From: Lachnospiraceae bacterium
Lineage (GTDB): Bacteria > Bacillota_A > Clostridia > Lachnospirales > Lachnospiraceae
Length of the DNA: 64,000 bases
Assembly (NCBI GenBank): GCA_021770615.1
Contig: JAETQR010000011.1
Span: 32,906-96,905, forward strand
Direction of reading: 5' to 3'
Numbering within the stretch: the stretch's first letter is position 1; every line of letters begins with the position of its first letter. The notes under the pieces were generated by a model, which saw only the letters and a list, made by a program, of their open reading frames with translations, did not search any database and was not told the origin of the DNA. Position numbers and translations under genes: made by a program. Shown in pieces: positions 45,740 through 55,575 of the stretch.

Positions 45740-45958
45740 ATGAGCAACAAAGAAAGAGTATTACAGCTGATTGAAAACATCCCGGATCATAAACTGGTTT
45801 TTGTAGTAGATGTATTGGAAAGCTTAAAAGCTTATGCGGGAGAAACCATAGAGCCCGACGAATGGGATTTAGAAATGATAGCCGCCGCTGAAAAAGAAAA
45901 TGACGGAACTTCCATATCCATCGACATTCTTGCATCAGATTTAGGAATAACATTATGA
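45740..45958 (+). CDS. Antitoxin of a RelBE/ParDE-type pair
   Basis: 72 residues, ATG after AAAGAGGG. The N-terminal half (NKERVLQLIENIPDHKLVFVVDVLESLKAYAG) is helical, and the C-terminus (IEPDEWDLEMIAAAEKENDG) is acidic, as expected for a toxin-binding tail. Its ATGA stop-start overlap with the toxin gene shows translational coupling. It does not look like classic RelB; the assignment rests mainly on position and size. Confidence 0.72.
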   Translation: MSNKERVLQLIENIPDHKLVFVVDVLESLKAYAGETIEPDEWDLEMIAAAEKENDGTSISIDILASDLGITL

Positions 45959-46206
45959 ATTACAAAATTATATTTCAAAAAGCCGCTGTCAAGTTTCTGA
46001 AAAGGCAGGACAAAAAAACTCAGGAACGATTGATATCTGCAATAAAGCGACTCCCCGAAGGAACAGATATTAAAAAATTAAAAGGACTGGAAATATACCG
46101 TATGCGTGTTGGAAGTATAAGGATTTTATATACGATCGATGAAATCGTTAAAATAATTTCTATTGAAAATATAGATAACCGCGGCGATGTCTATAAAAGA
46201 TATTAA
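45955..46206 (+). CDS. RelE/ParE-superfamily toxin
   Basis: 83 residues. YKIIFQKAAVKFLKRQDKKTQERLISAIKRLPEG, then GLEIYRMRVGSIRILYTID and IENIDNRGDVYKRY fit the RelE fold, with Arg and Tyr at the usual ribosome-mRNA contact positions (RMRVGSIRILY). RelE toxins cut mRNA on the ribosome; ParE ones poison gyrase, and sequence alone does not separate these. The stop is followed by palindrome copy 2. Confidence 0.88.
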   Translation: MNYKIIFQKAAVKFLKRQDKKTQERLISAIKRLPEGTDIKKLKGLEIYRMRVGSIRILYTIDEIVKIISIENIDNRGDVYKRY

Positions 46207-46231
46207 TATACCCAGGCTGTCCCGAAAAACT

Positions 46232-46303
46232 AACGAGTACCGCCCCGTGAAAAACTTTTTGCAGGCTCTGCCTGTGCTTGTTTTTCACGGGGCGGTACTC
46301 GTT
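46232..46303. repeat. Long palindromic element, copy 2 (bidirectional terminator)
   Basis: AACGAGTACCGCCCCGTGAA and its exact complement form the outer part of 24-bp perfect arms, around a 24-bp core with CAGGC-tct-GCCTG. It lies between the convergent toxin and hydA genes and is nearly identical to copy 1. Confidence 0.88.
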
Positions 46304-46311
46304 GGTTTTAT

Positions 46312-48027
46312 TTATTTCCCATAATGAACATGCAGCAACTCATGCGCCTTATCCTTAAGAAGTCCATTCTCATACATATTCTGCAGGGTCGGATTCTCCT
46401 CTGAACGCTTGATGATCGCCGACTTATCTGCCTTATACATACCGGTCGCACGCTCTTCTTTCACGCTCTGGTAGCCAAATGGCTGACCGGCTCCTCCGAT
46501 ACAGCCGTATGGACACGCCATAACCTCTACAAAATCAAGTTTCTCCTCGCCGCGCTGCAGCTTCTCGATCAGATCCTCAGCATTTCCAAGGCCGTTTACA
46601 ACGCCTACCCTGAGTTTCCGGCCTGCCACCTCGACTTCTGCCACCTTCGTACCATCCAGTCCGCGGATCCCTGAATACTCGATCTCACGGAGCGCCTCAT
46701 TATTTTTCGCCGCCACATGACGGAGCGCTGCCTCCATCACACCACCGGTCACACCGAAGATGACCCCGGCACCGGAACTGATCGAAAACGGCATATCCGG
46801 AGCGCTCGGCTCAATCTCGTTAAACTGGATCCCCAGCTCTTTGATCATCAGGATCAGTTCCTTCGTTGTGATAACGTGATCCACATCCGGCACATTCTCC
46901 CTCTTAAACTCATCTCTTGCCGCCTCATATTTCTTCGCTACACATGGCATCACGGCCACAGAGACAGTCTCCAGGCCGGTCTCCTCATCTGCCGGCTTGT
47001 AATGTTCTTTCAAAACAGCGCCAAACATTTCCATCGGTGACTTACAAGTCGATACATAAGGAAGTATTTCCGGATGCTTTGTCTCTACAAAACGAACCCA
47101 TGCCGGACAGCAGGAAGTAAACAACGGCATAGAATTTCCAAGAGGATATTTCTTCTCGCCATTCTCCAGCTTATACACAAGCTCATTTGCCTCCTCCACA
47201 ACTGTGAGGTCTGCACTGAAACTTGTATCAAATACCGTATCAAATCCCAACATTCGAAGGGCAGTGAATATTTTCCCGACAGAATTCTTTCCGGCCGGGA
47301 GACCAAACTCCTCTCCGATCGCCACACGGACTGCCGGTGCGATCTGGGCCACAACCCGCTTATCGGGTGCATACAATGCCTGCCACACTTCCCTGAGATC
47401 GTTTTTGATCGTGATTGCCGCCGTCGGGCAGACCGCCGCACACTGTCCGCAGTTCACGCAGTCAGTCTCTACGATATCCCGCCCAAAAGCCGGGCTTACG
47501 ATCATATTCGCGCCACGGTGCGCAAAATCGATCGCACCCACATGCTGAACCTCATTACACATCCTCACACAATCTCCGCATAGGATACATTTGCTCGGAT
47601 CCCTTACGATTGAAAGTGAAGAATCATCAATACAGCGTTCCGGATGCGTATTCGGAAATCTCACATCCGTAAGCCGGAATCTTGCTGCCAGCATCTGCAG
47701 ACGGCAGGCGCCATTCTTCTCACAGACTGTACAATCCCGGCAGTGGGATGCTAACAGCAGCTCAAGGATCATCTTTCTGTGCTGATGAAGTTTCGACGTA
47801 TTTGTCTTGATCACCATCTTATCCCTCGGGGGAGTAGAACAGGAGGCAATGATACCGCCTCTCTCATCTTCCACCACACACATACGGCATGCCCCGTAAA
47901 TAGACATGTCTGTGTAGTAGCAGAAAGTAGGTACGTGGACGCCGGCTTTGTGGATGACCTGCAAAATATTCTTCTCATCCGTAAATTCCGTGCGTATTCC
48001 ATCTATAATCATGTATTTTTTTGACAT
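46312..48027 (-). CDS. [FeFe] hydrogenase catalytic subunit, group A
   Basis: 571 residues. N-terminal [2Fe-2S] domain (about 1-80: CYYTDMSIYGACRMC), His-Cys [4Fe-4S] region (HCRDCTVCEKNGACRLQ), two [4Fe-4S] ferredoxin motifs (CILCGDCVRMC, CVNCGQCAAVCP), then the H-cluster domain with L1 TSCCPAW, L2 MPCVAKKYEA and L3 VMACPYGCIGGAGQP, all ligand cysteines kept. The end has the small-subunit-type tail (MYENGLLKDKAHELLHVHYGK). It reduces protons or oxidises H2. Beside NuoF- and NuoE-like subunits it should form the NAD(H)/ferredoxin-linked bifurcating HydABC complex. Confidence 0.96.
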   Translation of the reverse strand: MSKKYMIIDGIRTEFTDEKNILQVIHKAGVHVPTFCYYTDMSIYGACRMCVVEDERGGIIASCSTPPRDKMVIKTNTSKLHQHRKMILELLLASHCRDCTVCEKNGACRLQMLAARFRLTDVRFPNTHPERCIDDSSLSIVRDPSKCILCGDCVRMCNEVQHVGAIDFAHRGANMIVSPAFGRDIVETDCVNCGQCAAVCPTAAITIKNDLREVWQALYAPDKRVVAQIAPAVRVAIGEEFGLPAGKNSVGKIFTALRMLGFDTVFDTSFSADLTVVEEANELVYKLENGEKKYPLGNSMPLFTSCCPAWVRFVETKHPEILPYVSTCKSPMEMFGAVLKEHYKPADEETGLETVSVAVMPCVAKKYEAARDEFKRENVPDVDHVITTKELILMIKELGIQFNEIEPSAPDMPFSISSGAGVIFGVTGGVMEAALRHVAAKNNEALREIEYSGIRGLDGTKVAEVEVAGRKLRVGVVNGLGNAEDLIEKLQRGEEKLDFVEVMACPYGCIGGAGQPFGYQSVKEERATGMYKADKSAIIKRSEENPTLQNMYENGLLKDKAHELLHVHYGK

Positions 48028-48092
48028 ATTATCTTTCTTTCCTTTCTGAATCTGATCAAAGTCTGTGCCCCAGGGCTATGCCTCAGTGGAAG

Positions 48093-49982
48093 CTATGCTT
48101 CCATGATAGCATTGAAATTACAGCCATCCCTGCAGGCACCGCATTTAATACACTTTGACGTATCGATCACATGAGGCTCTTTCACCTTGCCGGATATCGC
48201 TCCTACCGGACACATTCTGGCACATTTGGTACATCCCTTACACAGATCCGGATCAATCTTTAATGTCATAAGCGCCTTACACTGTCCTGCCGGACATTTC
48301 CTCTCGACCACATGCGCCATATATTCATCACGGAAATATTTAAGCGTACTGACCACAGGTGATGCCGCTGTTTTTCCCAGACCGCACAGGGCAGTTGCAG
48401 AAATCGTATCCGCCAGCTTCTCTAAAAGTTCGATATGGGCAAGCGTTCCCCGTCCCTCCGTAATATCTGTCAAAAGTTCCAACATACGTTTCGTTCCCTC
48501 ACGGCATGGCACACATTTACCACACGACTCATTCTGGGTAAAGTTCATGAAAAACCGCGCCACTTCGACCATACAGCTCTTGTCGTTCATAACGACCAGA
48601 CCGCCGGAACCGATCATCGCCCCTACTTTTTTCAGGGAATCAAAATCAAGTTTCATATCAAGATGATCTTCTGTCGCATTGATACAGAGACACCCTCCGG
48701 AAGGTCCGCCGATCTGCACCGCTTTAAACTCACCGCCCTTGACACCACCTCCGATATCAAAGATCACTTCCCGAAGCGTCGTGCCCATCGGCACCTCGAT
48801 GAGTCCGGTATTATTTACATTTCCCGTCAGCGCAAACGCCTTTGTACCATGGTTGTTTTCGGGCCCGTATCCCTTATACCACTCAGCGCCGTTTAAGATG
48901 ATCGGCGGTACGTTACAAAATGTCTCTACGTTATTGAGTACAGTCGGCTTGTCAAAGAGACCGTGCTCTACCGTACGCGGCGGCTTTACACGGGGCATGC
49001 CGCGGTTTCCTTCGATCGACGTCGTAAGGGCACTTCCCTCTCCGCATACAAACGCACCGGCACCCTGGCTGATCCGGAGATCAAAATCAAACCCTGAACC
49101 GAGGATATCCTCTCCCAAAAGACCTCTGTCAAGCGCCTTATTGATCGCTTTCTGAAGTCGTTCTACTGCGAGCGGATACTCTGCACGGACATAGATATAA
49201 CCGTGATGGGAATTTGTTGCGATCGCTGCGATCAGCATACCCTCGATCACACGGTGAGGCTCACCCTCCATCATGGAACGGTCCATAAAAGCTCCCGGGT
49301 CGCCCTCGTCGCCATTACATACGACATACTTTTCATCGACATCCTGATCGAGAACCTGCTGCCATTTTCTTCCGGCAGGAAAACCACCGCCTCCACGTCC
49401 ACGGAGACATGCCTCACTTACCTCATCCACGATCTGCTGCGGCGTCATATCAAAAAGAGCTTTTGCCACTGCACTGTATCCTCCCAGTGCTATGTACTCG
49501 GCGATACTCTCTGCATTGATCCTTCCGCAGTACTCGAGCGCGATCCTTGTCTGCTGCTTATAAAACGGAATATCCTCCTGTTTTACATATGATTTTAATG
49601 TCTTATCTTTATATACGAGCCGGTCTACTACCTCATCATTGATAATGCTCTTCTCGATGATCTCCTCGCAGTCCTCTACCTTCACCTTGAGATAGAGCCA
49701 TCCCATGGGCTCGATCCGAAGGAGCGGCCCCATCTCACAAAAACCATGGCATCCGCTTTTCTTGAGGCCGATGCTCTCGTCATGGGGCTCCTTTTCCAGA
49801 AGCAGCGCACAGCGCAGCCCCTTTGCCTCGATGATCTCTTTCATCTTATCATAAATATCCAGAGAACCTCCTGCCACACAGCCTGTTCCGGCACAGATCA
49901 GGATCTGTTTTTTCTGGCTGTTCAAGGAGGCTTTATATTCTTTCTGCTTCGCAATCAGTTCTTCCCTTGTGTTAATCCTCAC
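48093..49982 (-). CDS. Hydrogenase NADH-binding subunit HydB (NuoF-like)
   Basis: 629 residues, start GTG at 49980-49982 with GGGGG nine bases upstream. N-terminal thioredoxin-like [2Fe-2S] (CAGTGCVAGGS, KKSGCHGFCEMGP). The NuoF core has GRGGGGFPAGRKW, NGDEGDPGAFMDR (NADH and FMN sites), SLBB domain around 440, and the [4Fe-4S] motif CGKCVPCREGT near 500. The tail has two ferredoxin [4Fe-4S] motifs (CKGCTKCARMCP, CIKCGACRDGCNF). This is the layout of bifurcating HydB. It is 65 bp upstream of hydA and overlaps hydC. Confidence 0.95.
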   Translation of the reverse strand: MRINTREELIAKQKEYKASLNSQKKQILICAGTGCVAGGSLDIYDKMKEIIEAKGLRCALLLEKEPHDESIGLKKSGCHGFCEMGPLLRIEPMGWLYLKVKVEDCEEIIEKSIINDEVVDRLVYKDKTLKSYVKQEDIPFYKQQTRIALEYCGRINAESIAEYIALGGYSAVAKALFDMTPQQIVDEVSEACLRGRGGGGFPAGRKWQQVLDQDVDEKYVVCNGDEGDPGAFMDRSMMEGEPHRVIEGMLIAAIATNSHHGYIYVRAEYPLAVERLQKAINKALDRGLLGEDILGSGFDFDLRISQGAGAFVCGEGSALTTSIEGNRGMPRVKPPRTVEHGLFDKPTVLNNVETFCNVPPIILNGAEWYKGYGPENNHGTKAFALTGNVNNTGLIEVPMGTTLREVIFDIGGGVKGGEFKAVQIGGPSGGCLCINATEDHLDMKLDFDSLKKVGAMIGSGGLVVMNDKSCMVEVARFFMNFTQNESCGKCVPCREGTKRMLELLTDITEGRGTLAHIELLEKLADTISATALCGLGKTAASPVVSTLKYFRDEYMAHVVERKCPAGQCKALMTLKIDPDLCKGCTKCARMCPVGAISGKVKEPHVIDTSKCIKCGACRDGCNFNAIMEA

Positions 49983-50457
49983 CAGCTTCTTCCCCCTTTA
50001 GTGTTTCAATCAATTCCCTTGCCTTTTCCGGTGTCATCGCCGGATGGACATGATCATTTACCGTGCATACCGGTGCCAGCCCGCACGCTCCCAGACAGGA
50101 CACGGTCTCCACCGTAAACATCATATCATCCGTCGTCGGCTTCTCCTCACTTACGCCAAGTACCTTCCTGAATTCCTCCAGGATCGGTACTGACTTACGG
50201 ACATGGCATGCCGTTCCATCACAAATCTTGATCACATATTTCCCCTTTGGTTCCAGTGAAAAATTTTCATAAAATGTGGCAACTCCGTAAATTTTTGCCT
50301 CGCTCAGTTTCAGCTTTTTGGCAATGTAGCACAGCGCCTCTTCCGGAAGATAGTGATACTCCTTCTGGATATCCTGCATCACAGCGATCAGAAGGGTGCT
50401 GTTATAATCGTGCTTCTGCAAAATCTCATCTAATTTTGCAATTTCCTGATGTGTCAA
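49972..50457 (-). CDS. Hydrogenase subunit HydC (NuoE-like, [2Fe-2S])
   Basis: 161 residues, TTG start at 50457 with AAAGGAG nine bases upstream. Helical start, then ICDGTACHVRKS (Cys pair about 89/94) and TVSCLGACGLAPVCTVNDHVHPAM (Cys pair about 130/134), the thioredoxin-like [2Fe-2S] site of NuoE. It hands electrons from NADH to the HydB/HydA chain. The stop overlaps the hydB start by about 11 bp. Confidence 0.94.
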   Translation of the reverse strand: MTHQEIAKLDEILQKHDYNSTLLIAVMQDIQKEYHYLPEEALCYIAKKLKLSEAKIYGVATFYENFSLEPKGKYVIKICDGTACHVRKSVPILEEFRKVLGVSEEKPTTDDMMFTVETVSCLGACGLAPVCTVNDHVHPAMTPEKARELIETLKGEEAGED

Positions 50458-50492
50458 TGATCGTTTCTCCTTTCAAAGTCATTAATGATAAA

Positions 50493-50521
50493 ATTATACC
50501 ATGAGAAACTACTTTCCACAA
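50493..50521 (-). promoter_or_regulatory. Promoter of the hydrogenase operon
   Basis: Minus strand TTGTGG (50516-50521), 17 bp, TATAAT (50493-50498), 36 bp before the hydC start, within the last bases of yfhO. Confidence 0.6.
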
Positions 50522-53172
50522 CATTTTTTGTGTAAAACCGCCAAAAAGATTATGTAAATGACACCAATTATTGTCAGGATCCCCCCTGCCAGAAGCCCCG
50601 GAGTAGTATACTCCAACACGATCGTATGGCTTCCTTTTTCTACTAATGCGCCTGTGTACATCTTATTCACCCTGCTGATCCCGGTCTTTTCTCCATCTAT
50701 ATACAGTGTGTACCCTCTTTTATATGGCACTGCGATGCAGAGCAGACGCTCCTTTGGCACCTCGATTTTCCCTGTCAATCCGTTTGTTATGACGGAAACG
50801 TCCTGCAGGCCCTCAGCATTTCGCTGCCCGATCTGTAAAAGAGCATCCTCTACCGGAACCTCCAGAAGCCCGATATCTTCTATCTTATACCTGGCAGGCC
50901 CATTCAGACGGACCGTAACTTTCTTCTGCGTAGCATTTTGCTGCCCGAAGGGAAGGCTCCCCAGATTGACTACATAATCCGAGCGGCCAAAATAAAAATC
51001 ATAAGCAGGTTGTGAAATGAGGAACTGTTTGGAAAGCTTTCCCATACTTACTCTCGCCCACAGATTGCTCCGATCCGCCTCCGCAAGTTCAAGTCCCCCA
51101 AGCCGCAGATAATATTCCTTTCCGGGCTCCATTGTAAAGGCAGCCTGAAAGCTTCCTCTCTTTTTATTTACGATCAGTCTGTCCCCGGACCATTCAAAAT
51201 TTTTGCAGTCCGTGATATCAAAAGAAAGTGATTCACAGGCATCTTCGATCTCCGCCCCCACGATTTCTTCCGACTTCCGGATACGGTTAAAAAGATCCGA
51301 ATCCTTTTCTACTACAGCTGCCCGTGCAAATATATCCTGCCTGGCCGCTACACCGGCGGCGTCAAATTTTTCTTCCTCCACATACCGGTCATACGTGTAG
51401 CCGATCGACGTCTGCAGTGTATTTTCATACAAATTTTTCGTTCCTTCTACTTTTTTAAAACCATATGGCACGAGCTGTTCTTTCTCACTGGCCACATACC
51501 TTACATTTGCCAGATTTTCAAGGATCGCCCGCCCGTCATTTCCAAGCATCCTGTGACTGAACATGAGATCCGGTGCATTCTCCATAGACATCATATAGTC
51601 GGAATACCCGGCACCGATCACACTGTAATAAACCGATATGCCATTATAATCTGCCACGACAGCCTGATTAGGGTTCTCTCCGTCATGGAGCATGACATCT
51701 ACCCGTTCCAGACTGTCTCCACAGCGTCTTCTCGCCTCATTCACCGCATGGTCCGACGTATAAGCCTTATATACCGTCCCTGCTTCCATATAAGCATCTG
51801 TCATGCCAACCCCGGCCCCCTGATAAATCAGACTGCAGTTCCCGATGAGGTTCACCGCAATAAGGCCGCAGGCTATACGCCCCTGCCATTTTCTCTCCTT
51901 CACGACACAGACCACAGCTACCGTGCCCCCCAGTAATACCGTCATAAAAGCAAAGGGAAGGATCCCTTCCCCGGAACAAAAAAGAAAACTGATCACGACA
52001 TAACCGGCAGAGAGAATGATCAGCTTCTTCCGCTCTTTTTCCGGCATCTGCCATAATTCCGGAAAAACAAGTACAAGCACAAGAGAAAGTAAAAATGCCG
52101 GAATAAACATAAAACGGTTTGTCACGTACCCGAACCCATTGAACACGTACCCGGCAAGCGGGGAGGCAACTGCCACGAAACTGATGAGCACACATCTTTT
52201 CAGTATTTTATGCAATTTTTTTCGACCGGAAAACAACATAAAAAGTGCCGGAAGAACGATAACAGCCATAGAAAAATATCCCACTGCTGCCGCATCATCA
52301 TTTTCCGTCACCATAAGAAACCGGGCGATCATATTTTTATAGTACTCTGTATCATAAAACAGGAGCGAAAAAAACGAAGGATGCGCCTGTGTACGGCAGC
52401 TCTCCATATAACCAAGGATCCATGGCACAAAAAAGACACCGGACAAAAGAACACCGGCAGCAGAAACCGCCAGACAACGCAGCCCCACCCGGCACATAAG
52501 CCTCAGATCCATTCCCAGCATCCTGCTTCTCGCCACGAAATAACACACCGCACAGATCACGATCATATAAAAGAAATAATATCCGCTCACGATGCTGAAG
52601 AAAACACTAAAAGCCAAAAGCAGAGGACTCTTCTTTTTTAATATATATTCCACCCCAAGTAACACAAGCGGAAGATAGATCATGGCATTTAAAAAGAACG
52701 GATCCTTTACCGACCAGATGGCAAAACCACAGAACACATAAACAAGGGCGCCATAGATGCTAAACCGGCGCTCCAGTTTCATTCCCCCGCAATATAAAAG
52801 AAAAGCAGCACCCGACAGATACAGGCGCAAAACCACAAGAAGATCATACAGGTATTCCGTATACCTTCCCGGGACGACTGCACTGAAAAGAGTCAGCGGA
52901 TCTCCCAGCCCATAATTGGCAAAGGTCGTGATAATATCTTCTCCCTGCCCGATCGTATAGTCGAGCATCGGAAGCTCAAAATTCCCATGGAACAGGTTGG
53001 AAACGATCTCACGGTAATAATTCCCCAGATATTGCAACACCGGATAATACTGCCGGTATCCGTCACTCTTCCAGACCAGGCTTTTTCCCTGTATAAAAAA
53101 AGCAAGGAATCCCAAAAAGAAAATCACAAGAAATAACCCGGTATATTTTAAATAACATCTTTTTCTGCTCAT
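50509..53172 (-). CDS. YfhO-family membrane protein
   Basis: 887 residues from ATG 53172 (weak site; TTG 53184 is an alternative). About twelve hydrophobic segments cover residues 8-480, starting with LFLVIFFLGFLAFFIQGKSLVWKSDGYRQYYPVLQYLG, typical of YfhO. DYTIGQGEDIITTFANYGLGDP in the first loop fits too. The C-terminal part (about 480-860) is an outside domain ending in one more membrane segment (GILTIIGVIYIIFLAVLHK). In Bacillus, YfhO/CsbB-type proteins add sugars to lipoteichoic acid in partnership with an undecaprenol-sugar enzyme. The GT2 gene directly upstream could supply that partner, an inference. Confidence 0.85.
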   Translation of the reverse strand: MSRKRCYLKYTGLFLVIFFLGFLAFFIQGKSLVWKSDGYRQYYPVLQYLGNYYREIVSNLFHGNFELPMLDYTIGQGEDIITTFANYGLGDPLTLFSAVVPGRYTEYLYDLLVVLRLYLSGAAFLLYCGGMKLERRFSIYGALVYVFCGFAIWSVKDPFFLNAMIYLPLVLLGVEYILKKKSPLLLAFSVFFSIVSGYYFFYMIVICAVCYFVARSRMLGMDLRLMCRVGLRCLAVSAAGVLLSGVFFVPWILGYMESCRTQAHPSFFSLLFYDTEYYKNMIARFLMVTENDDAAAVGYFSMAVIVLPALFMLFSGRKKLHKILKRCVLISFVAVASPLAGYVFNGFGYVTNRFMFIPAFLLSLVLVLVFPELWQMPEKERKKLIILSAGYVVISFLFCSGEGILPFAFMTVLLGGTVAVVCVVKERKWQGRIACGLIAVNLIGNCSLIYQGAGVGMTDAYMEAGTVYKAYTSDHAVNEARRRCGDSLERVDVMLHDGENPNQAVVADYNGISVYYSVIGAGYSDYMMSMENAPDLMFSHRMLGNDGRAILENLANVRYVASEKEQLVPYGFKKVEGTKNLYENTLQTSIGYTYDRYVEEEKFDAAGVAARQDIFARAAVVEKDSDLFNRIRKSEEIVGAEIEDACESLSFDITDCKNFEWSGDRLIVNKKRGSFQAAFTMEPGKEYYLRLGGLELAEADRSNLWARVSMGKLSKQFLISQPAYDFYFGRSDYVVNLGSLPFGQQNATQKKVTVRLNGPARYKIEDIGLLEVPVEDALLQIGQRNAEGLQDVSVITNGLTGKIEVPKERLLCIAVPYKRGYTLYIDGEKTGISRVNKMYTGALVEKGSHTIVLEYTTPGLLAGGILTIIGVIYIIFLAVLHKKCCGK

Positions 53173-53196
53173 GCCCTGTCTCAACGATCCTTTCTG

Positions 53197-55575
53197 CTAC
53201 AGACCCGTTGGCACACCGAGATATCTCTCTTTGTCCCTCTTCTCCTTTAGTCTGTATTTCTTTGTCAGCCTGTACTTGATCATACGGCTTTCTTTTTTAC
53301 TCACGACGATACTCCGTATGATAACGATATACGTGATCTCCGGCCTGTATTCCCGTACCCATGCCGCCATATTATCATCAAAATGATCCTTCTCGATAAA
53401 AAAGAGATTCTTTTCCGTATCAAAATGTCCCATAAACTCCAGAAATTCCTCCCGGTGTTTGCACTCCGGCACGTACACTACTTTTTTCCTCGTCTTCATA
53501 CGCCGGCGGCGCTTAATCGTCTTTAAAAAATCACCGCAGGAACGCTTCTCCGGAATTCTTTCCTTCCCCACATGCGGTACCGCATTGATCCAGTCAGCCG
53601 CCTCACGGACAGTCCGGCAGACTGCGACCCCGTCCGGCACTTCCGGCTTCCCTTCACTCCAGCTCACATCCTGTGCATTATCCGCAAAATGGCACACTGG
53701 CTTTGACACCGCCTTCATCAGGCACAGTTCACTTCCGTATTCTCCGATCACTCCCTGGCAGCCCATGAGAAACTCGTATGGCTCTGCATCTTCCGGGAAA
53801 AAACAGATATGTTCCCATGTATCTTTCTTAAGACGGCGGCGGACAAGCCTCGGAAAGCAGACATAGACCCTGCGTCCATCCTCGATCTGCCCATCCAGTT
53901 CTTTTAGTTTCTTTTTCAGGTTACTCAGAAACAGACGGTTTTTTACATCCTTCACCCCCGGAAAAGACCGGACGGATGGAACATACGCTACTTTGATCTC
54001 TTCCTCCCCGCTCTCCTCAAAAAATCCGGTGACAGGCACTAAAACTCCCTTCCCCCGGCAGATCTCATCCATATGATAACGGGCCAGAAGAGGCTTAAAC
54101 TGCTCCTTGCACTCCTCCGGAAAAGGGATCACATCCGCCTGGGCAAGGCTGAACTGTATCCCCTGTATATCCTTTGCCCCATACGTTACATCTTTTCCCT
54201 GTGCATGGATCGATGGTAAAAAATCCGTAAAAATAAAATATTGTCCCTTCCGCTTGCGGTAAAATCCCGGAAACGCCCTGTTATTGATGACATACTCCGC
54301 CTTGGCAAGCACCTCCAGATATTTCTCCGAATTCATGTCCACATACTTCCATTTATAGTCATACATCTTCCGGAATTTCTTTTCCTTGTCTGCATCAGCC
54401 ACCGCCACATAAATGCGGTATCCCCCCTCTTCGGAGAGCATTCTCCCGATATGGTACCCGGCTCCTCTCACATCATTTCCATGATAACACTCGATCAGCA
54501 CGGTATTTTTTTCAATCTGCTTCTCTGCTACGAGCTGGTCAAAAATCTCGGAACGTTTCTTCGCTTTTTTCCCACGTCCGGACTTTTTAACCGGCTTCTC
54601 TTCAGGCACTTCGTCCTGCTGCTCTGTCTCGTCCTCTTCTCCCTGCTCCCTCAGTCCATGCTCACAGTAATCCGCATACTCCTTACTGTCCCTCCATCCC
54701 GGAAAATACTTGTCAAGAAGCGCATAGGCCCGCGCAGTAAATTGTTGTTTAAACTGCTCATTTTCGTATTTTTTCATCTCATCAAACCGGGCATAAATAT
54801 GACGGATATTAAAAAACAAAAGGATATCATAAAATTTCTCAAACATTCCTTTTTCGAGATAAGCCTCATTCATGATCTGCAGGGCGTCAATGATCTGTCC
54901 GTGCCTTTCATTGAATGTACTGATCGTCCCACCTTTTCGCCCTTTTATATAATAATACAGTTTCTCATGTACCCTTCCCACTTTTCTGGCATCCATAAAA
55001 AGGGGAAATACCGCGCACAGATCCTCAAAAATAATCCCCTTTTGAAAGTGAAAACCGCTCCGCTCAAGTAATTCCTTCCGGTACAGCTTATTCCACGGAT
55101 ACGGGGAGTTGACCCGCAGGATAAGCGGATTCTCATAGATGCTCCGGTTAAATTCCCCGCGGTATCCGGTCTGATAAACCGTTATCTCGCCCGTTACATC
55201 GTCACAACCGTAATAACCACATGTGACAAGGTCACAGCCGTTCTCCTCTGCCTCCTGGTACATGAGCTCATACATTTTCGTACTTACAAAATCATCGCTG
55301 TCCACAAAACCGATATACTCACCACGGGCTTTCGTAAGGCCAAAATTCCTGGCCTCAGCCTGTCCCTTATTTTCCTGCGAAAACAACCGGACCTTTTCCG
55401 GTTCCCGCTCCTCATATTCCTTCACGATCTCTTCCGTCCGGTCCGTACTCCCATCGTTCACCACAATGATCTCAATATTTTCATATGTCTGGTTCACGAG
55501 AGAATCCAGACACCGCCTGATATAAGCTTCTACATTGTAAGCCGGGATGATCACACTTATTTTTTTCCCTGTCAT
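53197..55575 (-). CDS. GT2 glycosyltransferase fused to a degenerate TagF-like domain
   Basis: 792 residues. Residues 1-310 are GT2: SVIIPAYNVEAYIRRCLDSLVNQTY, VVNDGSTDRTEE, VDSDDF (DXD-type, about 93-98), FEDLCAVFPL. A charged linker (about 312-345) leads to a TagF/CDP-glycerol glycerophosphotransferase-like region: AEYVINNRAFPGFYRKRKGQYFIFTDFLPSIHAQGKD and GCQGVIGEYGSELCLMKAVSKPVCHFA. Where active enzymes have WHGTPxK and DYSS the sequence has DFLPSIH and EYGSE, so the phosphotransferase half may be inactive. Start overlaps the Wzy-like stop by 4 bp. Confidence 0.8.
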   Translation of the reverse strand: MTGKKISVIIPAYNVEAYIRRCLDSLVNQTYENIEIIVVNDGSTDRTEEIVKEYEEREPEKVRLFSQENKGQAEARNFGLTKARGEYIGFVDSDDFVSTKMYELMYQEAEENGCDLVTCGYYGCDDVTGEITVYQTGYRGEFNRSIYENPLILRVNSPYPWNKLYRKELLERSGFHFQKGIIFEDLCAVFPLFMDARKVGRVHEKLYYYIKGRKGGTISTFNERHGQIIDALQIMNEAYLEKGMFEKFYDILLFFNIRHIYARFDEMKKYENEQFKQQFTARAYALLDKYFPGWRDSKEYADYCEHGLREQGEEDETEQQDEVPEEKPVKKSGRGKKAKKRSEIFDQLVAEKQIEKNTVLIECYHGNDVRGAGYHIGRMLSEEGGYRIYVAVADADKEKKFRKMYDYKWKYVDMNSEKYLEVLAKAEYVINNRAFPGFYRKRKGQYFIFTDFLPSIHAQGKDVTYGAKDIQGIQFSLAQADVIPFPEECKEQFKPLLARYHMDEICRGKGVLVPVTGFFEESGEEEIKVAYVPSVRSFPGVKDVKNRLFLSNLKKKLKELDGQIEDGRRVYVCFPRLVRRRLKKDTWEHICFFPEDAEPYEFLMGCQGVIGEYGSELCLMKAVSKPVCHFADNAQDVSWSEGKPEVPDGVAVCRTVREAADWINAVPHVGKERIPEKRSCGDFLKTIKRRRRMKTRKKVVYVPECKHREEFLEFMGHFDTEKNLFFIEKDHFDDNMAAWVREYRPEITYIVIIRSIVVSKKESRMIKYRLTKKYRLKEKRDKERYLGVPTGL

